A stretch of DNA of 64,000 nucleotides from Arthrobacter horti (GTDB taxonomy: Bacteria > Actinomycetota > Actinomycetes > Actinomycetales > Micrococcaceae). Shown piece after piece: positions 1-10,622 of the stretch; position 1 is the first letter of the stretch, and each line of letters starts with the position of its first letter. Position numbers and translations under genes: made by a program. The notes beneath the pieces are model-generated. The model was not told where the DNA came from. It did no database searches and saw only the letters and a program-made list of their open reading frames with translations. The DNA lies in NCBI RefSeq assembly GCF_030731045.1, contig NZ_JAVALS010000001.1:622532-686531 (forward strand). Reading direction: 5' to 3'.

Positions 1-11
1 CGGGTGGTCAC
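1..11 (-). CDS. gapA: Start of a gene running off the window, probably glyceraldehyde-3-phosphate dehydrogenase
   Basis: On the minus strand AAGGAG (25-20) lies 8 nt before GTG (11-9), followed by ACC ACC CG, so the protein begins Met-Thr-Thr-(Arg). Only three codons are visible. The identification rests on inference: actinobacterial GapA proteins often begin MTTRIGINGFGR, and gapA commonly follows the rapZ-yvcK-whiA block in this lineage, here with sodA in between. The strong ribosome binding site makes a real gene start likely. The product name is only probable. Confidence 0.55.
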
Positions 12-134
12 TGTGCAATCTCCTTCATGCGTCCCGTGGACGCACGTATCGAGTCGGAGCAGGTCCGACAGAAAGACCCCGCACATCGTTGGGCAGAGAG
101 AATTACAGGTGAAAGGTCTCGCAGCCTCGTTGCT

Positions 135-165
135 GAAGGCCCGAGGCCTTCCGTGACCCATCTTA
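135..165 (-). promoter_or_regulatory. Putative promoter and 5' hairpin of the gene at the window edge
   Basis: On the minus strand TAAGAT (165-160) matches the TANNNT -10 pattern. It is preceded by TTGCCG at a 19-nt spacing, which is longer than ideal. A transcript starting near 153 would begin almost at once with the hairpin GAAGGCC-loop-GGCCTTC (151-135), which could protect the 5' end, and would carry a leader of about 140 nt. The rest of 12-284 holds the sodA terminator and nothing else recognisable. Confidence 0.4.
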
Positions 166-232
166 CGGACTACGGCTCCCCGAGCGGCAAGTGCACGCCA
201 CAAAGGGCCGGAAAATGTGATTTATGTTACGA

Positions 233-262
233 AAAGGCCCCGTCCAACTGGACGGGGCCTTT
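233..262 (-). terminator. Rho-independent terminator of sodA
   Basis: A perfect 13-bp stem (AAAGGCCCCGTCC with GGACGGGGCCTTT) and a 4-nt loop lie about 22 bp past the sodA stop. In the minus direction the stem is followed by a T run (CCTTTTCG), so it reads as a terminator of sodA. Confidence 0.85.
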
Positions 263-284
263 CACGGAACGGCGTTGACCAGAC

Positions 285-911
285 TCAGGAGAGGGTGATC
301 AGGCCGGAGGCGCCCTGACGGGCGGCGTCGAAGCGCTTGGCGACATCGGCCCAGTTGGCGATGTTCCAGAAGGCCTTGACGTAGTCGGCCTTGACGTTCA
401 CGTAGTCCAGGTAGAAGGCGTGCTCCCACATGTCCAGCATGAGCAGCGGGGTGGTGGCCACGGGGACGTTGCCCTGCTGGTCGAAGAGCTGCTCAATGAC
501 CAGGTTGCCACCGATGGGCTCGTAGGCCAGGATGGCCCAGCCGGAGCCCTGCAGGCCCATGGCGGCCGCGGTGAAGTGGGCGCGGAACGCGTCGAAGGAA
601 CCGAACTGGTCGTCGATGGCGGCAGCCAGCTCACCTTCGGGCTTGTCGCCGCCGTCCGGGGAGATGTTGTTCCAGAACACGGAGTGGTTGATGTGACCAC
701 CGGTGTGGAACGCCAGATCCTTCGACAGGCGGTTGATGTTGGCGAAGTCGTTGTTCTCACGGGCGGCGGCCAGGCCGGCGAGGGCGGCGTTGGCGCCGGC
801 CACGTAGGCGGCGTGGTGCTTGCTGTGGTGCAGCTCCATGATGCGGGCCGAGATGTGCGGCTCGAGCGCCGCGTAGTCGTAGCCCAGTTCCGGGAGTACG
901 TACTCAGACAC
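285..911 (-). CDS. sodA: Superoxide dismutase, Mn type
   Basis: Cytoplasmic Mn/Fe-family superoxide dismutase that converts superoxide to H2O2 and O2, 208 residues. Visible metal-ligand regions are the N-terminal His in SARIMELHHSKHHAAYV, the second His in TGGHINHSVFW, and Asp/His in the signature MLDMWEHAFYLDY. Gly before the second-ligand His and Gln in LFDQQGN resemble Mn-specific rather than Fe-specific enzymes. The start chosen is GTG at 911, because GGAGG (921-917) sits 5 nt upstream. The longer in-frame TTG at 923 overlaps that site. It lies downstream of whiA with its own terminator. A manganese-exporter-type gene, terC, occurs later in the window. Confidence 0.95.
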   Translation of the reverse strand: MSEYVLPELGYDYAALEPHISARIMELHHSKHHAAYVAGANAALAGLAAARENNDFANINRLSKDLAFHTGGHINHSVFWNNISPDGGDKPEGELAAAIDDQFGSFDAFRAHFTAAAMGLQGSGWAILAYEPIGGNLVIEQLFDQQGNVPVATTPLLMLDMWEHAFYLDYVNVKADYVKAFWNIANWADVAKRFDAARQGASGLITLS

Positions 912-961
912 TGATTCCTCCAAACGTCAGGACGTGAGTCCTTGCTGTGACTTGTTGTCGA

Positions 962-980
962 TCCGGGAAGTGATCCCGGA
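962..980. promoter_or_regulatory. Palindrome in the whiA-sodA intergenic region
   Basis: TCCGGGA-AGTGA-TCCCGGA is a perfect 7-bp inverted repeat with a 5-nt centre, about 50-70 bp upstream of the sodA start. It could be an operator controlling sodA or a short hairpin in its leader. It has no T run, so it is a poor terminator. No regulator is assigned. Confidence 0.35.
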
Positions 981-1079
981 AATCCGTGAGGCGTGGCCCC
1001 GGCCGGCACAACAGCGAACCGCCCTGAGGCATTCCACGCCCATACTTGCACTACTTCATGTGACGGAAGCGCCCCGTGT

Positions 1080-2060
1080 CTACTCGTCGAGCATCTCCGG
1101 TGTCACATTCGCCTCGGTACCGGGCACGCCGAGTTCCACGGCCCGCTTGTCCGCCATGGCCAGCAGGCGCCGGATGCGTCCGGCGATGGCGTCCTTGGTC
1201 ATGGGCGGATCCGCGAGCCGGCCGAGTTCGTCCAGGCTCGCGTTCTTGTGGGCCACCCGCAGTTCCCCAGCGTATTTGAGGTGGTCCGGCACGTCGTCGC
1301 CCAGGATGTGCAGGGCCCGCTCCACGCGTGCTCCGGCGGCGACGGCCGCCTGGGCGGAGCGCCGGAGGTTCGCATCGTCGAAGTTCGCCAGGCGGTTCGC
1401 GGTGGCGCGCACCTCCTTGCGCATGCGCCGCTCCTCCCAGACCATGAGCGCGTCATGGGCGCCCATGCGAGTGAGCAGCGCGGCGATCGTGTCGCCGTCG
1501 CGGATGACCACGCGGTCCACGCCGCGGACTTCGCGGGCCTTGGCGGCGAGCCCCAGACGGCGGGCCGAGCCGACCAGCGCCAGGGCGGCCTCCGGGCCGG
1601 GGCAGGTGATCTCCAGTGCGGAGGAACGGCCGGGCTCGGTCAGTGAGCCATGGGCCAGGAAGGCGCCGCGCCAGACCGCTTCTGCGTCCGCGGCGGAGCC
1701 GTTCACGACGACGGGCGGCAGGCCACGCACGGGGCGGCCGCGGGAGTCCAGGAGCCCTGTCTGGCGGGCCAGCGATTCGCCGTCCACGACCACACGAACC
1801 ACGTACCGCGAGCCGCGCCGCAGCCCGCCTCCGGAGACCACGATGATCTCGCTCTGGTGCCCGTACACCTCTGCGATCGCGGCGCGGAGACGCCGCGCGG
1901 TCGCGGCGAGGTCCACCTCGGCCTCGATCACGATCCGGCCGGAGATGATGTGCAGGCCGCCGGCGAAGCGGAGCAAGGCCGACACCTCGGCCTTGCGCTC
2001 CGAGACCTTCTTGACGTCCAGCCGGGACAGTTCTTCCTTGACGGATGCGGTCAGCGCCAC
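1080..2060 (-). CDS. whiA: DNA-binding protein WhiA
   Basis: WhiA, 326 residues, the usual length. It has an N-terminal homing-endonuclease-like (LAGLIDADG-derived) region with [13 protein letters not shown] and a C-terminal helix-turn-helix region ([19 protein letters not shown]). In Streptomyces WhiA acts with WhiB on cell division genes at sporulation. In non-sporulating relatives its role is less clear. GTG start at 2060 with AGGAG close upstream. It lies 8 nt downstream of yvcK in the conserved uvrC-rapZ-yvcK-whiA series. Confidence 0.97.
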   Translation of the reverse strand: MALTASVKEELSRLDVKKVSERKAEVSALLRFAGGLHIISGRIVIEAEVDLAATARRLRAAIAEVYGHQSEIIVVSGGGLRRGSRYVVRVVVDGESLARQTGLLDSRGRPVRGLPPVVVNGSAADAEAVWRGAFLAHGSLTEPGRSSALEITCPGPEAALALVGSARRLGLAAKAREVRGVDRVVIRDGDTIAALLTRMGAHDALMVWEERRMRKEVRATANRLANFDDANLRRSAQAAVAAGARVERALHILGDDVPDHLKYAGELRVAHKNASLDELGRLADPPMTKDAIAGRIRRLLAMADKRAVELGVPGTEANVTPEMLDE

Positions 2061-2068
2061 TCGTGCTC

Positions 2069-3085
2069 CTACTTCCCGTTGAAAACTTCGTGATATGCGG
2101 TGGCCAGCCGCAGGGTGTCATGCACCGCCGCCGAACCCCGGCTTCTCAGCCGGGCCAGATGGACCTCCGCTCCCAGGCGGCCCGCCTCGGCGACGAACTC
2201 GTCCCGGTCCCCCACCGAACCGGGGTCGGCGATCACCACGTCAAAGCCGACCTCCGGCGCGTACTCCCTCAGCACCCTCAGGTGGTCTGAGGCGCTCATG
2301 CCCTGGGTCTCCTTGGTCTCCGTCATGAGGTTCATGGCCAGCACCCGGCGGGCCGGCGTGTTCGCCAGGGCCGAGCGGAGTTCCGGCAGCAGCAGATGCG
2401 GGAGCACCGAGGTGTACCAGGACCCCGGTCCGAGGACCACCCAGTCCGCGAGTTCCACGGCGCTGAGCGCCTCAGCACACGCCGGAGCGTCCTGGGGCAG
2501 AAGCCGGACGTTCTCCAGCTCTCCCGCCACGGCGCACTCGGCCTGGCCACGGATCATCCGGGTCCTCACCAGGCCGTCCTCGCCGATGCTGCGTGCCTCC
2601 CCCTCGATGGTGAGCGGGACCGTGGACATCGGCAGCACCTGTCCCCTGGCACCCAGCAGCGCCCCGGCCCACTTCAGGCCGTCCACCGGATTGCCCAGGA
2701 GTTCCCACAGGGTGATGATCAGCAGATTGCCCATGGCATGCTCGTCCAGGGCCCCGCTGCCGCCGGGCCGCCCACGGAAGCGGTGCTGCATGACATCGCG
2801 CCAGGTCCGGCCCCAGTCGGTGTCATCGCACAGGGCGGCCAGCGCCATCCGCAGGTCCCCAGGCGGCAGGACGCCGAAGTCCCGGCGCAGACGACCGGAG
2901 GATCCGCCGTCGTCCGCCACGGTGACGACGGCGGTGAGCGACGGCGTGAGGAGCCGCAGTGCCCCCAGCGTCGCGGAGAGGCCGTGTCCGCCGCCCAGCG
3001 CCACCACGGACGGGCCGGCGTCCTGCTGCGAGCCTGATCCGCCGCTCGGCGGAACCAGGGGCAGCTGCCCGGTGAAAATCGACAC
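2069..3085 (-). CDS. yvcK: Gluconeogenesis factor YvcK/CofD-like protein
   Basis: YvcK family protein (CofD-like fold) of 338 residues. The nucleotide-binding N-terminus [18 protein letters not shown] is clear, followed by [17 protein letters not shown] and the [10 protein letters not shown] segment typical of the family. YvcK homologues bind UDP-sugars and influence central carbon metabolism and envelope synthesis. The GTG start (3085-3083) shares one base with the TAG stop of rapZ (3087-3085), so translation is probably coupled. A non-conserved N-terminal stretch of about 25 residues precedes the fold. Confidence 0.95.
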   Translation of the reverse strand: MSIFTGQLPLVPPSGGSGSQQDAGPSVVALGGGHGLSATLGALRLLTPSLTAVVTVADDGGSSGRLRRDFGVLPPGDLRMALAALCDDTDWGRTWRDVMQHRFRGRPGGSGALDEHAMGNLLIITLWELLGNPVDGLKWAGALLGARGQVLPMSTVPLTIEGEARSIGEDGLVRTRMIRGQAECAVAGELENVRLLPQDAPACAEALSAVELADWVVLGPGSWYTSVLPHLLLPELRSALANTPARRVLAMNLMTETKETQGMSASDHLRVLREYAPEVGFDVVIADPGSVGDRDEFVAEAGRLGAEVHLARLRSRGSAAVHDTLRLATAYHEVFNGK

Positions 3086-4008
3086 TATTCGCGCCCCAGG
3101 TCACGGTGGCTGGTGGTCACGGTGACCTTGGGGAGCTGGGCCAGGCGCCGGGAGATCTGCTCGGCCATGGCCACGGACCGGTGCTTGCCGCCCGTGCAGC
3201 CCACAGCGATGGTGGCGTAGTGCTTGTTCTCCCGGCGGTATCCGGAGAGCACGGGCTCCAGGGCCTTCACGTACAGTTCCAGGAACTCCTCCGCTCCGGG
3301 CGCCGCGAGGACGTAGTCACGCACGTCCGCGTCCTGGCCGGTGTGCGGCCGGAGCTCCGGGATCCAGTGAGGGTTGGGGAGGAAGCGAACGTCCGCCACG
3401 TAGTTGGCGTCCACGGGCAAGCCGTACTTGAAGCCGAAGCTCATGACGTTCAGGCGCAGCACCACGGGGCCGGACTCGGTGAAGAGCTCCACCACCTCGT
3501 TGGCCAGGCCGTGGACGTTCAGGCGCGAGGTGTCCAGGACGATGTCCGCCTTGGCGCGGAGATCCTTCAGGAGTTCGCGCTCGGCCGTGATGCCGTCCAG
3601 GATCCGCCCGCCGCCCTGCAGCGGGTGGGGGCGGCGCCCCTGCTCGAATCGCCGCACCAGGACGTCATCCCCGGCGTCGAGGAACAGGACCTGGTACTTC
3701 ACACCGCTCGCTGACAGATTGCCCAGGGACTCCAGAATGTTGGCGGACAGGCCCTTGCTGCGCAGGTCGACGACGGCGGCCAGCTTCGGAATCGCCGGTC
3801 CGGCGTGGGACACGATCTCGGTGAGCATGTTCAGCATCTTGGGCGGGATGTTGTCCACCACGTACCAGCCATGGTCCTCGAGGGCGTCCGCGGCGGTGCT
3901 GCGGCCCGCACCGGACATGCCCGTGATGATGAGAAGTTCGGCGGTGTGCTCAGCGGGGACGCCCGTGCCGTTCTCGGAGGCGGGGCTGCTCAATTCGGCG
4001 TCCGACAT
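3085..4008 (-). CDS. rapZ: RapZ-family nucleotide-binding protein (RNase adapter homologue)
   Basis: RapZ/YvcJ family P-loop protein, 307 residues from the chosen ATG at 4008, which has AAGGAG about 11 nt upstream. A longer open frame reaches 4068 but lacks conservation. Walker A is GMSGAGRST at residues 30-38. The C-terminal domain has [15 protein letters not shown]. In E. coli RapZ directs RNase E to GlmZ; actinobacteria lack that sRNA system, so here the safe statement is an ATP/GTP-binding protein of unknown target, conserved next to yvcK and whiA. Confidence 0.95.
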   Translation of the reverse strand: MSDAELSSPASENGTGVPAEHTAELLIITGMSGAGRSTAADALEDHGWYVVDNIPPKMLNMLTEIVSHAGPAIPKLAAVVDLRSKGLSANILESLGNLSASGVKYQVLFLDAGDDVLVRRFEQGRRPHPLQGGGRILDGITAERELLKDLRAKADIVLDTSRLNVHGLANEVVELFTESGPVVLRLNVMSFGFKYGLPVDANYVADVRFLPNPHWIPELRPHTGQDADVRDYVLAAPGAEEFLELYVKALEPVLSGYRRENKHYATIAVGCTGGKHRSVAMAEQISRRLAQLPKVTVTTSHRDLGRE

Positions 4009-4106
4009 GGGATTCTGCGCTCCTTGCTCCGTGCGTGCTCGCCCTGGACCGGGCGCCGCGGCTGTCACCAGCCTAGCGAACTTTCGGCCACGCGCTCCAC
4101 GTGGGA

Positions 4107-6119
4107 TTACGGCTCCAGGATCTCGCCCGTGGTGTAGTTCACAGCGGGTGCCACGTCCTGGGACTCCTCGCCGTGCAGCCGTTCGTGGACAGCGGCCGCG
4201 AGCACGACCCCGACGCCCTTGACGTCCGTCAGTTCCTCCACGGTGGCCGCCTTGATCTTCTTGAGGGAGCCGAAATGCGTCAGGAGCGCCTTGCGCTTGC
4301 TCTCCCCCAGGCCGGGGACGCCGTCCAGGGCGGACACGGTCATGGCCTTGCCCCGGCGCTGGCGGTGGAACGTGATGGCGAAGCGGTGCGCCTCATCACG
4401 GATGCGCTGCAGCAGGTAGAGACTTTGCGAGGCCCTGGGGAGGATGACGGGGAAGTCGCTGTCCGGCAGCCACACCTCCTCCAGCCGCTTCGCCAGGCCG
4501 ACGACGCGCACCTCCTGGATGCCCAAGGCGTCGAGGGCGCGCTGGGCGGCGGCGACCTGGGGCTTTCCGCCGTCGACGACGACGAGATTGGGCGGGTAGG
4601 CGAACTTGCCTGGCTGCGCGGGGGCGCCGAGGACGGCCTCCTCCCGCGCGTCGGTGACGGGCGGCGCGTCCTCGTTCCCGCCGTCGACGGCCTGTCCCAG
4701 CTCCGCCGGCACGTGCACACGGTCACGCAGATAGGCCTTGAAGCGCCGTGTGAGGACATCGTCCATGGCGGCGGTGTCGTCGTGCGCGGCGGCGCCTGTG
4801 ATGGTGAACTTCCGGTACTCGCTCTTGCGCGGGAGCCCATCCTCCACCACCACCATGGAACCGACCACATTGGTGCCCTGGACATGTGAGATGTCGAAAC
4901 ACTCGATGCGCAGGGGTGGCTCGTCCAGTTCCAGGGCCTCCTGGAGCTCCTGGATGGCGAGGGACCGGGTGGTGATGTCCCCGGCGCGGCGGGTCTTGTG
5001 GAGCTTGAGCGCCTGCTCAGCGTTGGCACGCACGGTCTCCATGAGCTGGGCCTTGTCGCCGCGCTGCGGCACGCGGACGTCCACACGGGCGCCGCGCAGG
5101 CCGCTGAGCCATTCGGCCAGCTGCCCCGCGTCCGGCGGGAGCACCGGCACCAGGACCTCGCGCGGGATGCGGTCGGTGTTGCCGGCCTCCTCGCCGTAGG
5201 CCTGCTGGAGCAGATGCTCCACGAGGTCGGCGGCGGTGGTGTCCTCCACCTTCTCCACCACCCAGCCCTGCTGGGAGCGGATCCGGCCGCCACGCACGTG
5301 GAACACCTGGACGGAGGCCTCCAGCTCGTCCTCGTGGATGGCGAAGAGGTCCGCGTCGGTGGAGTCCGCCAGAACCACGGCATTGCGCTCGAAAACCTTG
5401 CGCATCGCGGCGATGTCGTCCCGGAGCCGGGCGGCCTGTTCATAGTTCAGCTCGGCGACGGCGGCCTTCATCTCCCGCTCGAGCCGGTTCAGGAAGCGTT
5501 TCGCCTCCCCGCCCATGAAGGCGCAGAAGTCCTCGGCGAGAGCCCGGTGGTCCTCTTCGCTGATCCGCCCGACGCAGGGGGCCGAACACTTGTCGATGTA
5601 GCCGAGGAGGCAGGGACGGCCGCTGGCCTCCGCACGGCGGAAGACGCCGGCGCTGCAGCTGCGCACCGGGAAGACCCGCAGGAGGGTGTCCATGGTCTCG
5701 CGGATGGCACCTGCAGTGTAGGGCCCGAAGTACTTCGTGCCCTTCCGGCGTTCGCCGCGCATGACCTGGACCCGGGGGATCTTCTCTCCCAGGGTGACAG
5801 CCAGGTATGGATAGCTCTTGTCGTCCCGGAACACCACGTTGTAGCGCGGTTTGTACTCCTTGATCCAGGTGTACTCGAGCTGCAGCGACTCGAGTTCGCT
5901 TCCGACCACCGTCCACTCGACGCTCGACGCCGCGTGCACCATGGCATGGGTCTTGGGCGTCAGCCCCGCCGGATTGGCGAAGTAGGAGTTGAGGCGGGAG
6001 CGCAGGCTCTTGGCCTTGCCGACGTAGATGACACGGCCGTGCTGATCCCGGAACCGGTAGACGCCGGGCTCCGTGGGGATCTCCCCGGTCCTGGGCCGAT
6101 AGCTCGCCGGATCAGCCAT
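4107..6119 (-). CDS. uvrC: Excinuclease ABC subunit C
   Basis: UvrC, 670 residues, makes both incisions in nucleotide excision repair after UvrA/UvrB recognise damage. Domains in order: GIY-YIG nuclease near residues 15-95 ([20 protein letters not shown]), a UVR helical motif near residue 210, the RNase H-like 3' nuclease with [19 protein letters not shown], and a C-terminal helix-hairpin-helix pair ([32 protein letters not shown]). It starts 21 nt after the plsC stop and precedes rapZ by about 100 bp. Confidence 0.97.
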   Translation of the reverse strand: MADPASYRPRTGEIPTEPGVYRFRDQHGRVIYVGKAKSLRSRLNSYFANPAGLTPKTHAMVHAASSVEWTVVGSELESLQLEYTWIKEYKPRYNVVFRDDKSYPYLAVTLGEKIPRVQVMRGERRKGTKYFGPYTAGAIRETMDTLLRVFPVRSCSAGVFRRAEASGRPCLLGYIDKCSAPCVGRISEEDHRALAEDFCAFMGGEAKRFLNRLEREMKAAVAELNYEQAARLRDDIAAMRKVFERNAVVLADSTDADLFAIHEDELEASVQVFHVRGGRIRSQQGWVVEKVEDTTAADLVEHLLQQAYGEEAGNTDRIPREVLVPVLPPDAGQLAEWLSGLRGARVDVRVPQRGDKAQLMETVRANAEQALKLHKTRRAGDITTRSLAIQELQEALELDEPPLRIECFDISHVQGTNVVGSMVVVEDGLPRKSEYRKFTITGAAAHDDTAAMDDVLTRRFKAYLRDRVHVPAELGQAVDGGNEDAPPVTDAREEAVLGAPAQPGKFAYPPNLVVVDGGKPQVAAAQRALDALGIQEVRVVGLAKRLEEVWLPDSDFPVILPRASQSLYLLQRIRDEAHRFAITFHRQRRGKAMTVSALDGVPGLGESKRKALLTHFGSLKKIKAATVEELTDVKGVGVVLAAAVHERLHGEESQDVAPAVNYTTGEILEP

Positions 6120-6140
6120 GGCTCTTCTCGCTCCTGTCGG

Positions 6141-6809
6141 TCACTCCGCCGTGCGGCTCTGGTTGTACCCTGTGGCGCGTTCCTGGCCGCTCAGCGCCGC
6201 GATGGCGTCCATGATCCGGTCCGTCGCCTGGCGCCGTGCCGGGAGGGAATGGTCCGGGCCCGTCTTCTCGAAGTAGAGAGGCTCCCCCACCACCATGGTG
6301 AAGTGCTGCGGCTTGAGCGCATTGGTGTCCGCCGGCTGCAGCTTGTCCGTGCCGATCAGACCCACCGGGACCACCGGTGCGCCAGTGGTCAGGGCGAGCC
6401 AGCCGACGCCGGTCCGGCCGCGGTACAGCAGCCCGTCGCGGGACCGCGTGCCTTCCGGATAGATGCCCACGCCGTTGCCCTCGTCCAGGATGCCTAGCAG
6501 TGTCTTGAGCGCCTGGACGCTGGCTGCCTGCTCGCCGCGCTCCACCGGGATCGAGCCGACGGACTCGAAGAAGGCTTTCATGGCCTTGCCCTTGACGCCC
6601 GTTCCCGTGAAGTATTCGGCCTTGGCGAAGAAGGCCACGGGGCGCGGCATGAGCGCCTGGACGATGACGCTGTCGAAGAAGGACAGGTGGTTCGGAGCCA
6701 CGATGAACGGCCCGTCCGCGGGGACGTTCTCCAGTCCGGTGACGGTGGGACGGCAGGTGCCCTTGATCAGGGTGCGCGTCGTGAAGCGCACTGCGTCAAA
6801 CAATGCCAT
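6141..6809 (-). CDS. plsC: 1-acyl-sn-glycerol-3-phosphate acyltransferase
   Basis: Membrane-associated lysophosphatidic acid acyltransferase of the PlsC family, 222 residues. The catalytic HX4D box is NHLSFFD. The second conserved block is VGIYPEGTRSRDG, and PVVPVGLIGTDKL follows. It transfers acyl groups to 1-acyl-glycerol-3-phosphate in phospholipid synthesis. Its start overlaps the HAD phosphatase upstream by 14 bp, so the two are probably cotranscribed and coupled. Exact substrate preference cannot be read from sequence. Confidence 0.9.
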   Translation of the reverse strand: MALFDAVRFTTRTLIKGTCRPTVTGLENVPADGPFIVAPNHLSFFDSVIVQALMPRPVAFFAKAEYFTGTGVKGKAMKAFFESVGSIPVERGEQAASVQALKTLLGILDEGNGVGIYPEGTRSRDGLLYRGRTGVGWLALTTGAPVVPVGLIGTDKLQPADTNALKPQHFTMVVGEPLYFEKTGPDHSLPARRQATDRIMDAIAALSGQERATGYNQSRTAE

Positions 6810-7527
6810 GTTCGGTCTCCTTCACGTCCGTGTCCGTTCGCCCGGTGGTCCGGCTCAGCTGGTCCAGAAGCTCCCGAACCGATCCGACGACGGCGACCGC
6901 GCCGGCGGTCTCCAGCTCGCCGTCGGCTGCGAAGCCCCACGCCACGCCCACGCAGGGCAGTCCGTTGGCGGTGGCACCTTCCACGTCCTGGTAGCGGTCA
7001 CCCACCATCGTGACGTCCGCACGTCCGTTGCCGAGCCCGAGTTCGGCCAGCGCGTTGGCGATGATCTCGCGTTTCCCGACGGGAGCTCCGGCAGGCTGAT
7101 CCGAGCTCTCGTCATCAGGAGACCCCTGGATGGTGTCGAACGACTCAGCGAGCCCGTGCAGGCCGAGCAGCTCCCGGGCGATGCCGCCCGGTTTCTGGGT
7201 GGCGACGGCGAGGGCGAAGCCACGCTCACGCAGCCCGGTCAGGAGGTCACGGATCCCGGGGTAGACCACGCTGGCCGCCATGCCGGTGGCCCGGTAGTGC
7301 TTCCGGTAGGCGGCGATGACCTCCTCCACGCGGTGCGCGGGGACCCCGGCAAGCTCCTGCAGCGCCTGGCTGAGGCGAGGCCCCACCATGGCGTGCAATG
7401 CGGCGTCCCCGGGAACGGGGAGGCCGGTCTCCTCCAGGGCCAGCGAGATGCCTCCGGTGATTCCTCCGGCAGGATCCACGAGGGTTCCGTCCAGATCGAA
7501 GATCACGGCGGGTCGAGTGAGAGTCAC
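6796..7527 (-). CDS. HAD-family phosphatase, Gph-like
   Basis: HAD superfamily hydrolase, 243 residues, subfamily I with an alpha-helical cap. Motif I is VIFDLDGTLVD near residues 8-18, motif II is around VATQKPG, and motif III/IV is MVGDRYQDVEGA. It resembles phosphoglycolate phosphatase and related sugar-phosphate phosphatases; the substrate is not assigned. GTG start at 7527. It overlaps plsC by 14 bp downstream. Confidence 0.85.
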   Translation of the reverse strand: MTLTRPAVIFDLDGTLVDPAGGITGGISLALEETGLPVPGDAALHAMVGPRLSQALQELAGVPAHRVEEVIAAYRKHYRATGMAASVVYPGIRDLLTGLRERGFALAVATQKPGGIARELLGLHGLAESFDTIQGSPDDESSDQPAGAPVGKREIIANALAELGLGNGRADVTMVGDRYQDVEGATANGLPCVGVAWGFAADGELETAGAVAVVGSVRELLDQLSRTTGRTDTDVKETEHGIV

Positions 7528-7614
7528 CGAGGTAGTTTCTCACGTGCGGCGTGACGAGGAGAAACAGGCATGCCGCCAGGCGCATACCTCGAGTGGACAC
7601 ATGCCTCCACAGGA

Positions 7615-10572
7615 CTACTTCGAGGCCGGAGCCTGCAGGATCTCCGCCAGGAACTCGCCGGTGAAGGACCCCTCAGTGGCAGCCACATCCTCCGGGGTGC
7701 CGGTCGCGATGATGCGCCCGCCTCCCGAACCGCCGTTGGGTCCCAGATCCACGATCCAGTCGGCGCTCTTGATCACGTCGAGGTTGTGCTCGATGGTGAT
7801 GACCGTGTTGCCCTTCTCCACCAGTCCCTGCAGAACCAGCAGAAGCTTGCGGATGTCTTCGAAGTGCAGGCCCGTGGTGGGCTCGTCCAGCACGTAGATG
7901 CTGCGCCCGTTGGACCGCTTCTGGAGCTCCGCCGCGAGCTTCACGCGCTGTGCCTCACCGCCGGAGAGGGTGGTGGCCGGCTGGCCCAGGCGGACGTAGC
8001 CGAGACCGACGTCCACCAGGGTGTTGAGGTGCCGGGCGATCGGGGTGAAGGCCGCGAAGAACCCCGCAGCCTCCTCGATCGGCATGTTGAGCACGTCCGC
8101 GATCGTCTTGCCCTTGTAGTGGACCTCCAGGGTCTCCCGGTTGTACCGGGCACCGTGGCACACCTCGCACGGGACGTACACGTCCGGCAGGAAGTTCATC
8201 TCGATCTTCAGGGTGCCGTCACCGGAGCAGGACTCGCACCGGCCGCCCTTGACGTTGAAGGAGAAGCGCCCGGGCAGATAGCCGCGGACCTTCGCCTCAT
8301 TGGTCTCCGCGAAGAGCTTCCGGATGTTGTCGAAGACGCCCGTGTAGGTGGCCGGATTGGACCGAGGGGTGCGTCCGATGGGGCTCTGATCCACATGGAC
8401 CACCTTGTCCAGGTGTTCCAGCCCGTCCACAGTCTTGTGACGGCCCGCCACCTGACGGGCGCCGTTGAGCTTGTTTGCCAGGACCTTGTAGAGGATCTCG
8501 TTGACGAGCGTGGACTTCCCGGAACCGCTGACGCCGGTGACGGCGGTCAGGAGGCCGAGCGGGAAGCGCGCCGTGACGTTGTTGAGGTTGTTCTCCCGGG
8601 CGCCGACGACGACGAGCTCACGCTTCTTGTCATAGGAACGGCGCTTGGCGGGCACCTCGATGCCCTTGCGGCCGGCGAGATAGTCGCCGGTCAGGGAGGA
8701 CGTATTGTCCAGCAGCTCCGCGTAAGTGCCGGAGTGGACCACCTGGCCGCCATGCTCACCGGCCCCCGGACCGATGTCCACGATCCAGTCGGCCTCACGG
8801 ATGGTGTCCTCGTCGTGCTCCACCACGATCAGGGTGTTCCCGAGGCCACGCAGCCTGGTGAGTGTCTCGATGAGCCGGCGGTTGTCCCGCTGGTGCAGGC
8901 CGATGGACGGCTCGTCCAGCACGTAGAGCACACCGACCAGACCGGAACCGATCTGCGTGGCCAGGCGGATGCGCTGTGCCTCTCCGCCGGACAGGGTGCC
9001 GGAGGGGCGCTCGAGGTTGAGGTAGTCCAGACCCACGTCCAGAAGGAACGTCAGGCGGGCGTGGATCTCCTTGAGGACCTGCGCCGCGATCTGTGCCTCA
9101 CGCGGCGTGAGTTCCAGGCCGCTGAGGAACTCCACACACTCCCGCATCGGCAGGGCGCAGACCGCGGCGATGGACTTGCCGTTGATCAGGACGGACAGCG
9201 AGGCCGGGTTCAGCCGCGCACCGTTGCAGGCGGGGCACGGGATCTGCCGCATGTACTCCTCGTAGCGGTCCCGGGCGAAGTCGGACTCGGTCTCCCCGTG
9301 CTTGCGGTGGACGTACTGGACCACGCCTTCGAAACCGGTGCTGTACTTGCGTTCACGGCCGAAGCGGTTCCGGTACTGGACCACCACCTTGTGGTCCTTG
9401 CCATGCAGGACGGTGTTACGGACGTCCTTGCCGAGCTTCTCCCAGGGCGTGTCCATGGAGAATCCGAGTTCATCGGCCAGGCCGGAGAGGAGGTGGTTCC
9501 AGTACTCCTGCGTGGCCGCGCCCAGGGACCACGGTGCAATGGCGCCGTCGTTCAGGCTCAGCTCGGAGTTGGGAACCACCAGCTCCTCATCCACCTCGAG
9601 CTTGGTGCCGATGCCGGTGCACTCGGGACAGGCGCCGAAGGGGTTGTTGAACGAAAAGGAGCGCGGCTCGATCTCGTCGATGGCCAGCGGGTGCTCATTG
9701 GGGCAGGCCAGGTTCTCGGAGAACGCACGGGTCCGCCCGGGATCGTCCGCATCGAGGTCCACGAAGTCGGCCAGGACCCGGCCCTCGGCGAGTCCCAGGG
9801 CGGTCTCCACCGAATCGGTGAGGCGCTGCCGGATGCCGTCCTTGGCCACCAGCCGGTCCACCACCACCTCGATGGTGTGCTTGTACTGCTTGCCTAGCTT
9901 GGGCGGGTCGGTGAGCTGGATGAGCTCGCCGTCCACCCGGGCCCGGGCGAAGCCCTTGGCGCTGAGTTCCTTGAAGAGGTCCACGAATTCGCCCTTGCGG
10001 CCGCGCACCACGGGGGCCAGCACCTGGAAGCGGGTCCCCTCGGAGAGTTCGAGGAGCTGGTCCACGATCTGCTGCGGCGTCTGCCGGGTGACCTCTTCAC
10101 CGCAGACCGGGCAGTGCGGCCGGCCCACACGCGCCCAGAGCAGACGCATGTAGTCGTAGATCTCGGTGATGGTGCCCACCGTGGACCGCGGGTTCTTGCT
10201 GGTGGACTTCTGGTCGATCGAGACGGCCGGGGACAGGCCCTCGATGAAGTCCACATCCGGCTTGTCCACCTGTCCCAGGAACTGACGGGCGTAGGCGGAG
10301 AGGGACTCGACGTAGCGGCGCTGGCCTTCCGCGAAGATCGTGTCGAACGCCAGCGACGACTTGCCGGAGCCGGAGAGGCCTGTGAAGACGATCATGGCGT
10401 CCCGGGGCAGGTCCAGGTCCACGTTGCGCAGATTGTGCTCGCGGGCGCCCTTCACTACCAGGCGGCTGGACGGGTGGTGGGCCTGCGATCCTCCACCGTG
10501 AAGGCGGACGGGCGCGAGGCCCTGATCGAGCTCGGACGGGGTCAGGAGGTCTTCACGACTGGCATGAGGCAC
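7615..10572 (-). CDS. uvrA: Excinuclease ABC subunit A
   Basis: UvrA, 985 residues, the damage-sensing ATPase of nucleotide excision repair. Two ABC ATPase halves are visible: Walker [11 protein letters not shown] near residue 70 and [10 protein letters not shown] near 680, each with an LSGGEAQR signature. Zinc-finger cysteines occur in [19 protein letters not shown] and CESCSGDG / [10 protein letters not shown]. About 35 residues precede the first conserved block. The GTG start at 10572 lies 6 nt after a TAGCAT -10 element (10584-10579), so the mRNA is probably leaderless. A LexA box lies immediately upstream. Confidence 0.97.
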   Translation of the reverse strand: MPHASREDLLTPSELDQGLAPVRLHGGGSQAHHPSSRLVVKGAREHNLRNVDLDLPRDAMIVFTGLSGSGKSSLAFDTIFAEGQRRYVESLSAYARQFLGQVDKPDVDFIEGLSPAVSIDQKSTSKNPRSTVGTITEIYDYMRLLWARVGRPHCPVCGEEVTRQTPQQIVDQLLELSEGTRFQVLAPVVRGRKGEFVDLFKELSAKGFARARVDGELIQLTDPPKLGKQYKHTIEVVVDRLVAKDGIRQRLTDSVETALGLAEGRVLADFVDLDADDPGRTRAFSENLACPNEHPLAIDEIEPRSFSFNNPFGACPECTGIGTKLEVDEELVVPNSELSLNDGAIAPWSLGAATQEYWNHLLSGLADELGFSMDTPWEKLGKDVRNTVLHGKDHKVVVQYRNRFGRERKYSTGFEGVVQYVHRKHGETESDFARDRYEEYMRQIPCPACNGARLNPASLSVLINGKSIAAVCALPMRECVEFLSGLELTPREAQIAAQVLKEIHARLTFLLDVGLDYLNLERPSGTLSGGEAQRIRLATQIGSGLVGVLYVLDEPSIGLHQRDNRRLIETLTRLRGLGNTLIVVEHDEDTIREADWIVDIGPGAGEHGGQVVHSGTYAELLDNTSSLTGDYLAGRKGIEVPAKRRSYDKKRELVVVGARENNLNNVTARFPLGLLTAVTGVSGSGKSTLVNEILYKVLANKLNGARQVAGRHKTVDGLEHLDKVVHVDQSPIGRTPRSNPATYTGVFDNIRKLFAETNEAKVRGYLPGRFSFNVKGGRCESCSGDGTLKIEMNFLPDVYVPCEVCHGARYNRETLEVHYKGKTIADVLNMPIEEAAGFFAAFTPIARHLNTLVDVGLGYVRLGQPATTLSGGEAQRVKLAAELQKRSNGRSIYVLDEPTTGLHFEDIRKLLLVLQGLVEKGNTVITIEHNLDVIKSADWIVDLGPNGGSGGGRIIATGTPEDVAATEGSFTGEFLAEILQAPASK

Positions 10573-10585
10573 GAAGCAATGCTAA

Positions 10586-10601
10586 TCGAAAACCTGTTCG
10601 A
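10586..10601. promoter_or_regulatory. LexA (SOS) box at the uvrA promoter
   Basis: TCGAAAACCTGTTCGA (plus strand) is a near-perfect palindrome matching the actinobacterial/Gram-positive SOS box TCGAACNNNNGTTCGA. It abuts the uvrA -10 element TAGCAT (10584-10579) and lies 14 bp before the start codon. LexA bound here would block RNA polymerase. This implies DNA-damage induction of uvrA. Confidence 0.85.
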
Positions 10602-10622
10602 ATTTCCACGTCCCGGGGCGGT

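Noticed and set aside
27-278. 83-codon plus-strand open frame
   Set aside because: No ribosome binding site, no recognisable protein, and it overlaps the sodA terminator and the leader of the edge gene.
7566-7606. AGGCATG/CATGCCT inverted repeat between uvrA and the HAD gene
   Set aside because: Only 7 bp with a 27-nt gap; too weak to call a terminator or operator.
7570-9897. 775-codon plus-strand frame opposite uvrA
   Set aside because: Antisense shadow of a highly conserved gene.
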